A stretch of 39,713 nt of DNA, taken from assembly GCF_001905845.1 (NCBI RefSeq), contig NZ_LIVZ01000025.1:1-39713 (forward strand). The letters run 5' to 3'. Below, piece after piece: positions 7,809 to 20,890 of this stretch. Source of the DNA: Streptomyces sp. TSRI0107. GTDB lineage: Bacteria > Actinomycetota > Actinomycetes > Streptomycetales > Streptomycetaceae. The stretch's first letter is position 1, and every line of letters begins with the position of its first letter. Both the position numbers and the translations under genes were made by a program. The notes under the pieces are model-generated. The model worked only from the letters and a program-made list of their open reading frames with translations, did no database searches and was not told the origin of the DNA.

Positions 7809-8738
7809 CTAGATGTTGAGGTAGAAGCGCACTGTCGTGCCCTCGTCCTCGGTGTGCACGCGTACCAGGTCGGAGACATAGTGCACCAGCATCAAGCCGC
7901 GCCCGCCGATCTGTCCCGGCTGCGGCGGCCTGCGTCCCGCGAGCGGGTCGGTCAGCCGTCCGGCGTCGCGGACCTCGATGACGACCTGGCCGTTCTGGGC
8001 CCAGATCGCCAGGCTTCCTCGCCCGCCGCCGTGCACGACACTGTTGGTCGTCAGCTCCGCGACTGCCAGTTCCGCATCCTGCAGCCGTTGCCCCTCAAGA
8101 CCCAGCCGCATGGCCTGGTCGACGGCGAAGTAGCGGACCTCCGGGAGCTCCTCGGCGCCGTAGGAGAAGACCGCCGCTTCCGGCGCGGGGGGCAGCGCCT
8201 GGTTGTAGCGGGAGACGACCGCCTGCCAGTCGTAGACGCTGCTGGCCTCCTCACGGCCACCCGAGATGACGGTGGGGTGGGTGATGCGCGCATCGGCCAG
8301 CACTGTCTCGTCCAGCCGGGACTCGTCGTACGGGCACAGGATGGTCACCGCCCGGCCCTCGAAGGCCGCGTTGATCAACGCCTCGTGCTGCGCGCATGCC
8401 GGGTACTCCACCTCGGACCGGCCCGCCCAGATCGGCTCACCGATGATCCGCACCCTCGTCTCGGGGTGGGCGTCGGCGAACCCGCGCAGCACCTTGGGGA
8501 TGATCCGCCCCGGGTTGCGGCCGGCCTCGGTCATGTCCAGGAGCAGCAGACCGTCGGCATCCGTGCCCAGCCCCGCCTTGATCAGTTCCAGGTTCGGGCC
8601 GGGAACCGCCACCGCCACCGGCTCACTCGCGGCCAGGCCCTGGCGCACGAACGCGACCGTCTGCTCGGTGTACTCCTCGGGGGTGCTGTAGAACAGCGCC
8701 GGATGCTGGAAGGTCTCGTCGGTAGTCACTGTACTCAT
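7809..8738 (-). CDS. MEDS-domain / HATPase anti-sigma regulatory kinase (RsbA-like)
   Basis: 309 residues. Residues about 10-175 are a MEDS domain (HPALFYSTPEEYTEQTVAFVRQGL, then a CPYDESRLDE segment), a methanogen/actinobacterial sensory module. Residues about 200-309 are a GHKL ATPase of the RsbW type: N box ELTTNSVVHGGG, G1 VRDAGRL, G2 GGRGLMLVHYVSDLV. Such proteins bind a sigma factor or phosphorylate a STAS antagonist on Ser/Thr. The ATG overlaps the stop of the upstream STAS gene in an ATGA arrangement, so the two are translationally coupled, as expected for a kinase and its substrate. No sigma gene is adjacent. Confidence 0.9.
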   Translation of the reverse strand: MSTVTTDETFQHPALFYSTPEEYTEQTVAFVRQGLAASEPVAVAVPGPNLELIKAGLGTDADGLLLLDMTEAGRNPGRIIPKVLRGFADAHPETRVRIIGEPIWAGRSEVEYPACAQHEALINAAFEGRAVTILCPYDESRLDETVLADARITHPTVISGGREEASSVYDWQAVVSRYNQALPPAPEAAVFSYGAEELPEVRYFAVDQAMRLGLEGQRLQDAELAVAELTTNSVVHGGGRGSLAIWAQNGQVVIEVRDAGRLTDPLAGRRPPQPGQIGGRGLMLVHYVSDLVRVHTEDEGTTVRFYLNI

Positions 8739-9091
8739 CGCGGCGCCACCTCGATCCGGCGCTGGCCCGGCCAGAACATCTTCAGAACGCGCGGCAGTTG
8801 TGGTGGTGGATGCTCCACCACCACCCGTCCGTCGGGCAGGCTCAGCGCGGTGACCGCCAGTGCCGTCACCCCGGCCACATCCACGAACGCCACATCCGAC
8901 AGTTCCACATACGACACGTCTTCGTGCCGCCGGGCCAACTCGGACAGGGCCTCCTCCCAGGAGGGACGGGTGACCGCGCAGATCTCACCGCGGGCGTGTA
9001 TCCCAGGGCGACCGGGCAACAGGCTCACCTCCAACGCGACCCTCCCGGGTACCGCCGGGCCGGGCCCGCCCACGGCATGTGGGGCATCCAC
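8735..9091 (-). CDS. STAS-domain anti-sigma factor antagonist
   Basis: 118 residues from a GTG at 9091 that sits 7 bases after AAGGAG; the frame is open further upstream to 9472 but without domain-like sequence. The STAS fold includes VALEVSLLPGRPGIHARGEI, a central helix, then VSYVELSDVAFVDVAGVTAL. The phosphorylatable position of RsbV/SpoIIAA proteins falls in DVAFVDVAG, where the usual D-S/T-S is replaced by Asp-Val-Ala. Phosphorylation control may therefore be altered or lost. The stop overlaps the start of the MEDS/HATPase gene by four bases. The presumed role is to capture that kinase and free its partner. Confidence 0.85.
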   Translation of the reverse strand: MDAPHAVGGPGPAVPGRVALEVSLLPGRPGIHARGEICAVTRPSWEEALSELARRHEDVSYVELSDVAFVDVAGVTALAVTALSLPDGRVVVEHPPPQLPRVLKMFWPGQRRIEVAPR

Positions 9092-9444
9092 GCTCGGACT
9101 CCTTCGACATCTCTCAGCCGGCTTGCTCAGCCCCAAGGCCTCGCACCGGCAGAAGGCAACTTCCTTCCAGCCGCGGATTCTAGTGCGGGGCGCCAGACCG
9201 CCGCCCGGCTGCGTGAACCTGGAAGGCCGGCCGCAGGATGCGGCAGGGCTGAATGGCCCGCAGGACTCGCTCCGTAGGCCGCTCCAGTGGAGGCCGGCCC
9301 GGACCGACCGCCTGTGCCTCCAAGCCACAGGGCGAATACGGAGGGAGAATCCGCGACGAACGCACGTGTCCGAGAGAACGCCGCGGGAGAACGTCGCCTG
9401 GCCTTGAAGCCGCCGGTACCCCATGCGTGTTGATGCGTCTCGCC
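9092..9444. other. Intergenic gap inside the partner-switching cluster
   Basis: About 350 bases separate the phosphatase stop from the STAS start. No coding frame is convincing. A GGGTAC, resembling the -10 of SigB-type streptomycete promoters on the minus strand, lies at 9416-9421, but no matching GTTT -35 box stands at the right distance. The STAS-kinase pair probably has its own promoter here. Confidence 0.3.
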
Positions 9445-12117
9445 TCAGACGACTCGGATCCCCACAAGGCAAGTGTCATCGTCCGTATCCGACTTGCTGA
9501 ACGTCAGAAGCCGGTCCAAGTGCTGGTCCAAGGTGATCGGCGCCGTGCGGGCCGTGGTGAGCAGGTGGGTCAGCGCCTCCTCCACGGAGCGGTCACGGCG
9601 TTCGACGAGGCCGTCGGTGTACATCAGCAGCGTGTCCTCGGGCGCGAGTTGCACTTCGGTCTCCTCGTACGCGGCCTCGGGCACGGCGCCGAGCAGTATG
9701 CCCTTGACCAGCGGCAGCGGCGCGGCCTCCGCGTCGCGGACCAGGACGGGCGGCAGATGGCCGGCCCGCGCCCAGCGCAGGACGCGTCGGTCGGGGTCGT
9801 AGAGGGCGCACACCGCGGTGGCGGTGACCGCACCCGTGAGATGGTGCGCCACGGTGTTGAGCCACGACAGCAGCTGGCCGGGCCCGGCCCCGGTGACCGC
9901 CAGGCCCCGGAGCGCGTTACGCAGAACGACCATGCTGGTGGCGGCCTCGATGCCGTGACCGGCCACGTCTCCCACGCACAGCAGCACTTTGCGCGACGGC
10001 AGGACCACGGCGTCGTACCAGTCGCCGCCCACCAGGTTCTCGGTTTCCGCGGGCCGGTAGCGCACCGCGACCACCATGCCCGGTACCTGCAGCGGGGCCT
10101 GCGCGGGCGGCATGATGGCGTGCTGCAGCTGGAGCGCCAGCCGGTTGCGCTCGGCTGCCTCCTGCTCGGTGTGGGCGAGCTGGTCGCGGGTGGCCGCCAG
10201 CGCCACCTCTGTCCAGTGCTGGGCCGAGATGTCCTGATAGGCCCCGCGGACGACGAGCAGCCGGCTGTCGGTGTCCAGGACCGGTTCGGCCACGACGCGG
10301 ATGTGGCGGGTGACCCCGTCCGGACGCTGCAGCCTGAAGGCCGCCGAGGCGGGCCGCAGATGGTGCAGCAGCGTGCGCAGGAAGCGGCCGATGGTGACCG
10401 CGTCGTCCGGATGGGCATGGGCGGGCAGGTCCTCCAGCGGCACCGGCGGGCTCTGCGAGGAACGGCCGTACAGGTCGTACATCTGGCTGTTCCAGGTGAT
10501 TTCGCCGGTCAGCAGGTTCTCCTCGAACCCGCCGATGCGGCCGAGTCGCTGGGCGTGCTGCAGCAGGCTCGCCAGCCGGGCCGTCTCGTCCTCGATGCGC
10601 CAGATCAGCAGTACGCAGTTGCCGTGCCGGCTGATGCTGATGTCCGCCACCGCCGACAGCGGCACCTGATCGACCAGCGCGGTCAGATGCATGCGGTTCG
10701 CCCGGAACGGCTCGCCGGTGGCGTAGACCCGTTCGATGCGCTGGAACAGTTCGCTGTCCCCGGCCGTCATCGGGTACGCCTCCAGCAGCAGCGCCCCGCT
10801 CACCACCGCGCGGGCCCGGCCCCCGGGGTCGAGGAAACGGGAGTTGACGTGCTGGATACGGAAATCCACGAGCTGGCCGGAGTCGTCGAGGTGCGGTACC
10901 AGGACCAGGGCGGGGTCGTGCAGCCCGTCGGCCAGGTCGATCAGCTCCGCGGCATCCGGCAGCGCCCGCAGCTCCTGACCGGCGTCGACGCGCGGCGTGG
11001 AAGTCTCCAGGGTGTGCGCGCACAGCTCCGCCAGAGCCTCCACCTGGCGTAGGACCTGAGGCGGCTGCGGTTCCAGCGGCCCCGGCCAGGCGATCTCCAG
11101 CACCCCGTGGATGCGCCCGCCCGTGCCGGCCGGCACAGCGGCCCGGCCGCCGTCCGGGTGCGGACGCCGGCCGATCGTGGGCAGCCCTGTCTCCGCGAGC
11201 GAGGTGATCCACTGGCCGCTGCGCTCGGTGAGCCCGCGGCGCGCCACCGTCGCCACGTCCGGCGGCACATAGCGCCATTGGGAGGCTTCCAGCGGGGAGA
11301 ATCCCGCACTGCCCGCAAGGGTCAGCGAGCCGTCGGAACCCGCGGCCCACACGGCCACGGCCACCGCGCCCAACGGGCGCAGCGCGTGCTCCAGCAGCGA
11401 GTCGGCCACGGCTTGCGTGTCGGATGCGGCCAGCGCCACGCTCTCGGCGGCGCGCAGGCGTACGGCGGCCGCGTCGCGCGCTGTCGCCCGGGTGCCCGTG
11501 GTGGCGGCGAGGAAGGCGTCCGTGACCTCGGACATCCGGTCACGGGCGGCCTGATTGATGACCTCGACGGCGAACTCCAGCGGGCTGACCCGGGCCTGCG
11601 CCGTCAACTCGGCGAGCTGCCGGGCGGCCTGTGCCGGGCCGCAGCCGAGCCGCTCCACCAGGATGCCCTTGGCGAGCTCGATGAGCGCCCGCCCTTCCGC
11701 CTCCGCCTGCGCGGCCCGCACCTCCCGCCGCAACCGCTCGACCGTGGCGGCGAGCCTGCCGACGGGGGAGGTCGCGGCGACGCCACCGAGGTCGCCGGGC
11801 GGTACGACGGACGCGTCCGACGCCCGTTCACCGGGAGGAGTCAGAGGTGTCGCCGGGTCGTCGGTCGTCGGGGGCGCGGCGTTCGGAGTCGTGAGGTCGG
11901 CCGACGGGCCGGGTCCGCCGGCGGCAGTCGGGTGCGGGGCCGCCGAGGTGGGTACCGGAGGCTGCCCTGCCGTTGCGTCGGCGGCGACCGCCCCGTGCGG
12001 AGCCGTGGCGACGTCGGGGCCGTCGGCCCGAGGGGCCGTGCGAGCCCCGGGCTGCGGGCGTGGATCGGTGCCTGGCGGTTCGTCGTACTGGTCGGAGGGC
12101 TGGTCGGGCGTGCTCAC
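9445..12117 (-). CDS. ANTAR-GAF-PAS-PP2C phosphatase (RsbU/SpoIIE-like)
   Basis: 890 residues, GTG start with GAGGAG about 10 bases upstream. Residues 1-115 are a Pro/Thr/Ala-rich disordered tail. Residues about 138-192 form an ANTAR-like helical module (GRALIELAKGILVERLGCG). GAF follows at about 215-370, two PAS-like segments at about 385-500 and 525-640 (the second includes IGGFEENLLTGEITWN), and a SpoIIE-type PP2C domain at about 670-889. Metal-binding acidic motifs are all present: GGDWYDAV, GDVAGHGIEA, YTDGLVERR and DDDTCLVGI. The expected reaction is Mn-dependent dephosphorylation of a phospho-STAS antagonist in response to a ligand or redox signal. It lies 90 bases downstream of the hybrid kinase on the same strand. 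Confidence 0.92.
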   Translation of the reverse strand: MSTPDQPSDQYDEPPGTDPRPQPGARTAPRADGPDVATAPHGAVAADATAGQPPVPTSAAPHPTAAGGPGPSADLTTPNAAPPTTDDPATPLTPPGERASDASVVPPGDLGGVAATSPVGRLAATVERLRREVRAAQAEAEGRALIELAKGILVERLGCGPAQAARQLAELTAQARVSPLEFAVEVINQAARDRMSEVTDAFLAATTGTRATARDAAAVRLRAAESVALAASDTQAVADSLLEHALRPLGAVAVAVWAAGSDGSLTLAGSAGFSPLEASQWRYVPPDVATVARRGLTERSGQWITSLAETGLPTIGRRPHPDGGRAAVPAGTGGRIHGVLEIAWPGPLEPQPPQVLRQVEALAELCAHTLETSTPRVDAGQELRALPDAAELIDLADGLHDPALVLVPHLDDSGQLVDFRIQHVNSRFLDPGGRARAVVSGALLLEAYPMTAGDSELFQRIERVYATGEPFRANRMHLTALVDQVPLSAVADISISRHGNCVLLIWRIEDETARLASLLQHAQRLGRIGGFEENLLTGEITWNSQMYDLYGRSSQSPPVPLEDLPAHAHPDDAVTIGRFLRTLLHHLRPASAAFRLQRPDGVTRHIRVVAEPVLDTDSRLLVVRGAYQDISAQHWTEVALAATRDQLAHTEQEAAERNRLALQLQHAIMPPAQAPLQVPGMVVAVRYRPAETENLVGGDWYDAVVLPSRKVLLCVGDVAGHGIEAATSMVVLRNALRGLAVTGAGPGQLLSWLNTVAHHLTGAVTATAVCALYDPDRRVLRWARAGHLPPVLVRDAEAAPLPLVKGILLGAVPEAAYEETEVQLAPEDTLLMYTDGLVERRDRSVEEALTHLLTTARTAPITLDQHLDRLLTFSKSDTDDDTCLVGIRVV

Positions 12118-12206
12118 GATGGGGATGCTCCTCGGCGGGATGGCCCTGGTGCGCGGGCGGGAGGGCCTGGCCCGCCCCGGCGGGCGGCGGGGCGGGCTGC
12201 GGCACC

Positions 12207-16478
<4,272 letters not shown>

Positions 16479-16548
16479 GGCACCCTCGTTTCCCCTCCCA
16501 GGGGCACTGCCGACTGGGCACGGATCTGCGCGACGCGAAATACACCGC

Positions 16549-16576
16549 AGGTTAACAGGCACATTGATGTTCACAA
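16549..16576 (-). promoter_or_regulatory. Putative promoter of the hybrid kinase
   Basis: Read on the minus strand, TTGTGA (16576-16571) and TAACCT (16554-16549) are separated by 16 bases and resemble a HrdB-type promoter. It would give a 5' leader of about 60 bases before the kinase ATG. The surrounding sequence is AT-richer than its neighbours. No SigB-type box was seen. Confidence 0.3.
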
Positions 16577-16724
16577 AGTCTCCCCTCTTCCCGCAGGTTC
16601 GAGAACTCCCCACCCCTTCGCATGCCTTCACGGCCCGAGCCGGCGCGGAGCGAGTGGGCGCGCGTGACCAGGAAAGTCACGCGGGGTGGTTGCAGGTCGA
16701 GGGGATCGGGAGCGGGGCCGGTGA

Positions 16725-17053
16725 CGCCGCGACACCACTGAGGCAGCGATCGGCGCGATCACCGGCACCATGCGACGGCCGCAGACGCTCGTGCTGGGCC
16801 GTCTCGACGATGCCGGGGCAGTCCGACCGGCCGGCCGCAGTACGCCTCTGCGGCCGGACGCGGCGCGTGACCTGGCCCAGCGGCTGACGCCATCAGGGCC
16901 ACGGACATCCCTGGCAAGGCACACGGTTCACGACCTCCTGAGGGTCGCGGACGCCGCTCGACGTCCTGCTGGTCGAAGCGGCGCTGGTCGCAGAGATCAT
17001 GGTGGACACGACGCTGGAGCGCGGATCGTGGGGACACCCGGGAAAGATCAGGT
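16725..17053 (+). pseudogene. C-terminal relic of an ATP-dependent DNA ligase
   Basis: The translation begins DTTEAAIGAITGTM, then RPQTLVLGRLDDAGAV and GRSTPLRPDAARDLAQRL. After a frame change it continues GHPWQGTRFTTS, a TGA stop, then GSRTPLDVLLVEAALVAEI and DTTLERGSWGHPGKIR. This order matches the OB-fold end of actinobacterial LigC/LigD-like ATP-dependent ligases, where the stop position is normally Trp (TGG to TGA). At least one frameshift and one nonsense change are present, and the adenylation domain with the catalytic Lys is absent. It is a decayed fragment and encodes no active ligase. Confidence 0.6.
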
Positions 17054-17442
17054 AAGGAAGCGATCAAGCGTCGGAGATCGACCCAGGCGGGTGCTTGCTG
17101 CAACGAACCCCACACGCATCAACTGTGGGGAACATCGCAGGAGTTACGTGCAACCTTTGCCGATCTTCCGCACAGCAAACACAAAACAGGACGCGCCCCC
17201 CACGCAGGCCCCCCTTCATGGGTCGCATGACGGCCAGAAGGCTCTGATCTGCGCTCACCGGTTGCAGCTCAGGCGATTACGCGGCGGTGCAAATACGCGA
17301 ACTCCGGCAACACGTGCCTCGGGAGACTCGACAGGACCCCTGCGAACCGGAGGTGCGACTGTGAGTCGACTAGCATCGCCCCGCTGCTTCGGTTCCCCCT
17401 GATCACGCAACTCAGGGGGCCGACGTTCCACCTGGGGGTTTC
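17054..17442. other. Non-coding gap upstream of the secreted protein gene
   Basis: About 390 bases without a supported gene. The open frame that crosses it on the plus strand continues from the ligase relic and has no domain. The 3' part holds the probable promoter of the secreted protein. Confidence 0.4.
17356..17376 (+). promoter_or_regulatory. Palindrome and -10-like box before the secreted protein gene
   Basis: CGACT-GTG-AGTCG (17356-17368) is a perfect inverted repeat directly followed by TAGCAT (17371-17376), a good streptomycete -10 (TAGNNT). No convincing -35 is visible, which would fit an activator- or repressor-controlled promoter. Distance to the ATG is about 65 bases. Confidence 0.3.
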
Positions 17443-18207
17443 ATGGGCAAGCGTGCCGCCGCGACTGTGGCCGCCTCACTTACGATCACGTGCCTGACCG
17501 CCTCGACGGCCACAGCGGAAGCGGATACCCGCCTGGGTGACACGCAGATCCTTTCCGCCTCCATCCATGACGGCAAGCCTCTCGTGATCGGAACGGCCGA
17601 CCAGACGATCTTCACCGCAACCGTCACCGCCAGCGACCCCGAAGGCATCGACTACATCGACCCGCTGCTGTACAAGGGGCCCATCACCGCACCCACCGGC
17701 TACCTTGCGGCGGTACATGAACCGGAGTGCACCGTGGTCGATGACGCCACAACACGATGCACATGGGCCTTCGTCCTAGGCCAGTCGTTTCTCCAGGACA
17801 CAGATGCCGGGACCTGGCGACTCCACGTCAACGCAACGGCAAACGACGGCGACTATCACCGGCAAGAGGCTGCAGCATCAATCAACGTGAAACGTGCCTC
17901 AAAGCTGACGGCCAACGCGGCACCCGAGCCCGTGACCAAGGGCAAAACCATCACCATCACCGGCACACTCACTCGCGTCAGCTGGACCGACTCCAGGTAC
18001 CGCGGGTACGCAAACCAGCGCGTACGCCTGCAGTTCCGCACACCCAGCGGCACCTACAGCACCGTCAAGACGGTGACCTCGAGCTCCACCGGATACCTCA
18101 AGACCACCGTCACCGCTAGCCGGGATGGATACTGGCGCTATAGCTACGCGGGCAACACCACCACCGCGACCGTAAGCGCCCCCGGCGACCTTCTCGACGT
18201 TCGGTAA
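17443..18207 (+). CDS. Secreted beta-rich protein, paralogue of the gene at 31451
   Basis: 254 residues. Residues 1-25 are a Sec signal peptide (MGKRAAATVAASLTI...TASTATAEA) with an AXA-type cleavage site. The mature protein is rich in Thr, Ser and Val and looks like two immunoglobulin-like or bacterial Ig folds. The second half carries SKLTANAAPEPVTKGKTITI, then a YANQRVRLQFR strand and WRYSYAGNT near the end. It has two cysteines in the first half (CTVVDDATTRC), probably disulfide-bonded. The whole length is paralogous to the product at 31451. No catalytic motif is visible, and the function is unknown. The ribosome binding site is poor (GGGGG). Confidence 0.85.
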   Translation: MGKRAAATVAASLTITCLTASTATAEADTRLGDTQILSASIHDGKPLVIGTADQTIFTATVTASDPEGIDYIDPLLYKGPITAPTGYLAAVHEPECTVVDDATTRCTWAFVLGQSFLQDTDAGTWRLHVNATANDGDYHRQEAAASINVKRASKLTANAAPEPVTKGKTITITGTLTRVSWTDSRYRGYANQRVRLQFRTPSGTYSTVKTVTSSSTGYLKTTVTASRDGYWRYSYAGNTTTATVSAPGDLLDVR

Positions 18208-18311
18208 GCGGGCGCGGGTCGTCCTTCCCGCAGGCGCCGCCTCACGCCTCTTCGAGGTGTACGCGCAAGCCGCTGACCCTCGGGCCGGCCCGGCGGGCGG
18301 TTGAACGGGTC

Positions 18312-19036
18312 GTGCTCAGCTTGGCGGGTGCGCAATCCGCCGAGGCCGCGGGGGCCCACGGTCGGTCGCTGGAAGATTTCACCAGTCGTCTTGCGTCTGT
18401 TCACCGGGCCCCGGTCGGCGACGAGGAGGACGCGGATCTCCGGTATGTCGTCGACGGTCCGCGCGGCTACCTGAGGGTGCTCGGCGGTATGGTCCGGGCC
18501 AACCGGCCGTGGCGCTTGGTTCCGGGGCTCTCGAAGGCCCTGGCGGCCGCACTCGCCACAGGAGCGATCGCCACCGTGAACTCCACCCTGTGGAGTCTGG
18601 CCGCATCCCTTGACACTCCACGACTCGTGATCGCCACAGTCGGTTCCGTCGCGCTCATGATCGGCTGGCTGATTGTGGACGCGCGCCTGTGGCACCGATC
18701 GGCAGAGACCTCGCCGGAGGCGAGGAAGCGGGCAACTCTCTACAACGCGTCGACGGTCGTGACCGTCGGTATCGGGGTGCTCGTCTGCTACGTGGGTTTG
18801 GTGGTCATCAACTTGGTGTGGGCGCTCTTCATCCTCAACGGCCAAGTGTTCGCCTCCGTGACACGAACCCCGCTGCACGCCGCGGAGTACTGGACGCTGG
18901 CCTGGTTCGTCGCTTCGGTCGCCACGGTGGGCGGTGCGCTGGAATCTGGCTTGGAGAGCGACGAGGCGATCCGGCAGCCGCCTATTCCAAGCGTGAACAG
19001 GAACGCCGCCGCATGCTGGACAGCGACCAGGAGTAG
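18312..19036 (+). pseudogene. Integral membrane protein with a -1 frameshift
   Basis: Starting near GTG 18312, about 220 residues remain in frame. A cytoplasmic N-terminal part contains LRYVVDGPRGYLRVLGGMVRANRPWRLVP. It is followed by about four hydrophobic segments, including ALAAALATGAIATVNSTLWS, LVIATVGSVALMIGWLIV and VVTVGIGVLVCYVGLVVINL. After EAIRQ a missing G near 18978 shifts the frame. The natural ending, AYSKREQERRRMLDSDQE then stop at 19036, survives in the next frame. The family is a widespread actinobacterial membrane protein of unknown role. Without the lost base the product would be about 240 residues. The shifted frame runs open into the next gene and makes an artificial fusion. 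Confidence 0.65.
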
Positions 19037-19319
19037 CTGGTTCTCCGAGCCGGTAGCTGGATGCAAGGATCCGCTGATCGTTCGGTATATGACTGTTTCG
19101 TGCCGGACACCGAGGGGGACCCGCACAGCACGCCGCCGAGCGCCGATGCTCCGCCTGGCGGGCCGGTGGCGGCTCCACCGTCCATCTGATCCGGGTGAAC
19201 GGCCCGTAGAGGCGTACCGGAGCCACAGACCCCGTCATCAGCAACTTCCGGGGGTGGCCCTGTGTGCGTCTCGCTCACCGCCGTGCCGCGGTCATGCCGC
19301 GACACCAAGGGAAGTCATC

Positions 19320-20492
19320 ATGAAGGCAGCGGTATATGAAGGACCGCGGACGGTCACGGTGAAGGACGTGCCGGACGCGAAGATCGAGCACCCCTGCGAC
19401 ATCATCGTCAAGATCACCACCACCAACATCTGCGGTTCGGACCTGCACATGTACGAAGGCCGCACCTCGTTCGAGTCCGGCCGCACGCTGGGACACGAGA
19501 ACATGGGCCAGGTCGTGGAGGTCGGCTCGGCCGTGCGCAAGGTCCAGGTCGGCGAGTACGTGGTCCTGCCCTTCAACATCGCCTGCGGCTTCTGCAAGCA
19601 GTGCGAGCGGGGTCTGACCAACTACTGCCTGACCATGCAGCCGGAACCGGCCCTCGCGGGAGCCGCTTACGGGTTCGCCGACATGGGCCCCTACCAGGGT
19701 GGCCAGGCGGAGCTGCTGCGTGTGCCCTACGGCGACTTCAACGCGCTGCGTCTGGGTGAGGATGCCGCCGAGCGGCAGACCGACTACGTGATGCTCGCCG
19801 ATATCTTCCCCACCGGTTATCACGCCACCGAGATGGCCCACGTCAAGCCGGGTGACCAGACCATCGTCTTCGGGGCCGGTCCCGTCGGGCTGATGGCGAC
19901 CTACTCCGCCCTGCTCAAGGGTGCCGGCCGCGTCTGGACGGCCGACCATCAGCCGGACCGGCTGCGCAAGGCGGAGGAGATCGGGGCGATCCCGATCAAC
20001 ACCGCCGAGCAGAATCCGGCGGAGGTCGTCAAGGAGGCCACCCTCGGTCTGGGCGCCGACAACGGGTGCGAGTGCGTCGGTTACCAGGCGCACGACCCCG
20101 AGGGACACGAGGACGCCAGCCTGACGCTCAACGGCCTGATCGACTCGGTGAGGTTCACGGGCGACATCGGTGTGGTGGGTGTGTTCCTGCCCCAGGATCC
20201 CGGCGGCGCGGAGGCTCAGGGGGAGCTGGAGGCTCAGGGCAAGGTTCCGATCGACTTCGGCATGATGTGGTTCAAGGGCCAGCACATGGGGACCGGGCAG
20301 GCGCCGGTGAAGAAGTACAACCGGGCGCTGCGGGATCTGATCGCCGGCGAGAAGGCGAAGCCGGGCTTCGTCGTCTCCCACGAGCTCAGTCTGGACGAGG
20401 CTCCCACCGCCTACGAGCACTTCGACGCCCGTGACGAGGGCTGGACCAAGGTCGTCCTGCATCCCAACGGCCACAGCATCGGCCACAAGTAG
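19320..20492 (+). CDS. Glutathione-independent formaldehyde dehydrogenase-like zinc dehydrogenase
   Basis: 390 residues; ATG at 19320 after GGGAAG. It is open-frame continuous with upstream DNA, but homology-like sequence begins at MKAAVYEGPRTVTV. Zinc ligands are intact: ICGSDLHMYEG, TLGHENMG and the four-cysteine loop CGFCKQCERGLTNYC. A Rossmann glycine motif is at VFGAGPVGLMA. The long insertion GYQAHDPEGHEDAS is typical of the FdhA/Pseudomonas-type formaldehyde dismutase and dehydrogenase subgroup, which retains NAD tightly and does not need glutathione. The likely role is detoxification of formaldehyde or other short aldehydes. A partner enzyme lies 1.3 kb downstream. Confidence 0.88.
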   Translation: MKAAVYEGPRTVTVKDVPDAKIEHPCDIIVKITTTNICGSDLHMYEGRTSFESGRTLGHENMGQVVEVGSAVRKVQVGEYVVLPFNIACGFCKQCERGLTNYCLTMQPEPALAGAAYGFADMGPYQGGQAELLRVPYGDFNALRLGEDAAERQTDYVMLADIFPTGYHATEMAHVKPGDQTIVFGAGPVGLMATYSALLKGAGRVWTADHQPDRLRKAEEIGAIPINTAEQNPAEVVKEATLGLGADNGCECVGYQAHDPEGHEDASLTLNGLIDSVRFTGDIGVVGVFLPQDPGGAEAQGELEAQGKVPIDFGMMWFKGQHMGTGQAPVKKYNRALRDLIAGEKAKPGFVVSHELSLDEAPTAYEHFDARDEGWTKVVLHPNGHSIGHK

Positions 20493-20890
20493 TCAAGTAG
20501 TAAGGAGACCAGGGGCGTCAGCCGTTCCAGCACCGGACGGGCCTTCTTCGCCTGCAGCTCCCGATAGACCGGGCACCGGCGGTCGACTCCGTCCGGCATT
20601 GCCGGCCGGCCGGGCGGCGGGATTCCGCTGTCGGCCCGAAGCGTGAGGACTGGACAGGCCGAGCCGTTCCAGCCCTGTAAGGCGGGCCGTGGAAACGGCC
20701 ATTGACGCTTGCCTGCGAGGGGCGCCCACACACCTACCCCGCAACCGAACGGCCGCGCCGGGATTGTCGAGGGCAGTTGAGGATTGGATGCGGAGCACGC
20801 GGAAACTCCGGCGTCGTCCGCCGTGGGCCCTTCGCCTCCCCCCTGAAGCGGCTCGCCTTCGGTTCACCTCACCGCATTTGGGGAGCACTC
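20493..20890. other. Intergenic gap with an unassigned minus-strand coding-like fragment
   Basis: No complete gene. Between about 20510 and 20600 the minus strand reads PVYRELQAKKARPVLERLTPLV, a helical, protein-like stretch without start context or recognisable family. It may be a relic. The promoter of the SRPBCC gene should lie in the right half. GGGAG precedes that gene's ATG. Confidence 0.3.

Noticed and set aside
6639..9407. A 922-codon plus-strand open frame
   Set aside because: It runs antisense to the MEDS/HATPase gene and through gaps. High GC keeps frames open, and no motif is present.
9416..9421. GGGTAC as a SigB-type -10 box before the STAS gene
   Set aside because: No GTTT box at a proper distance was found, so a promoter class cannot be claimed.
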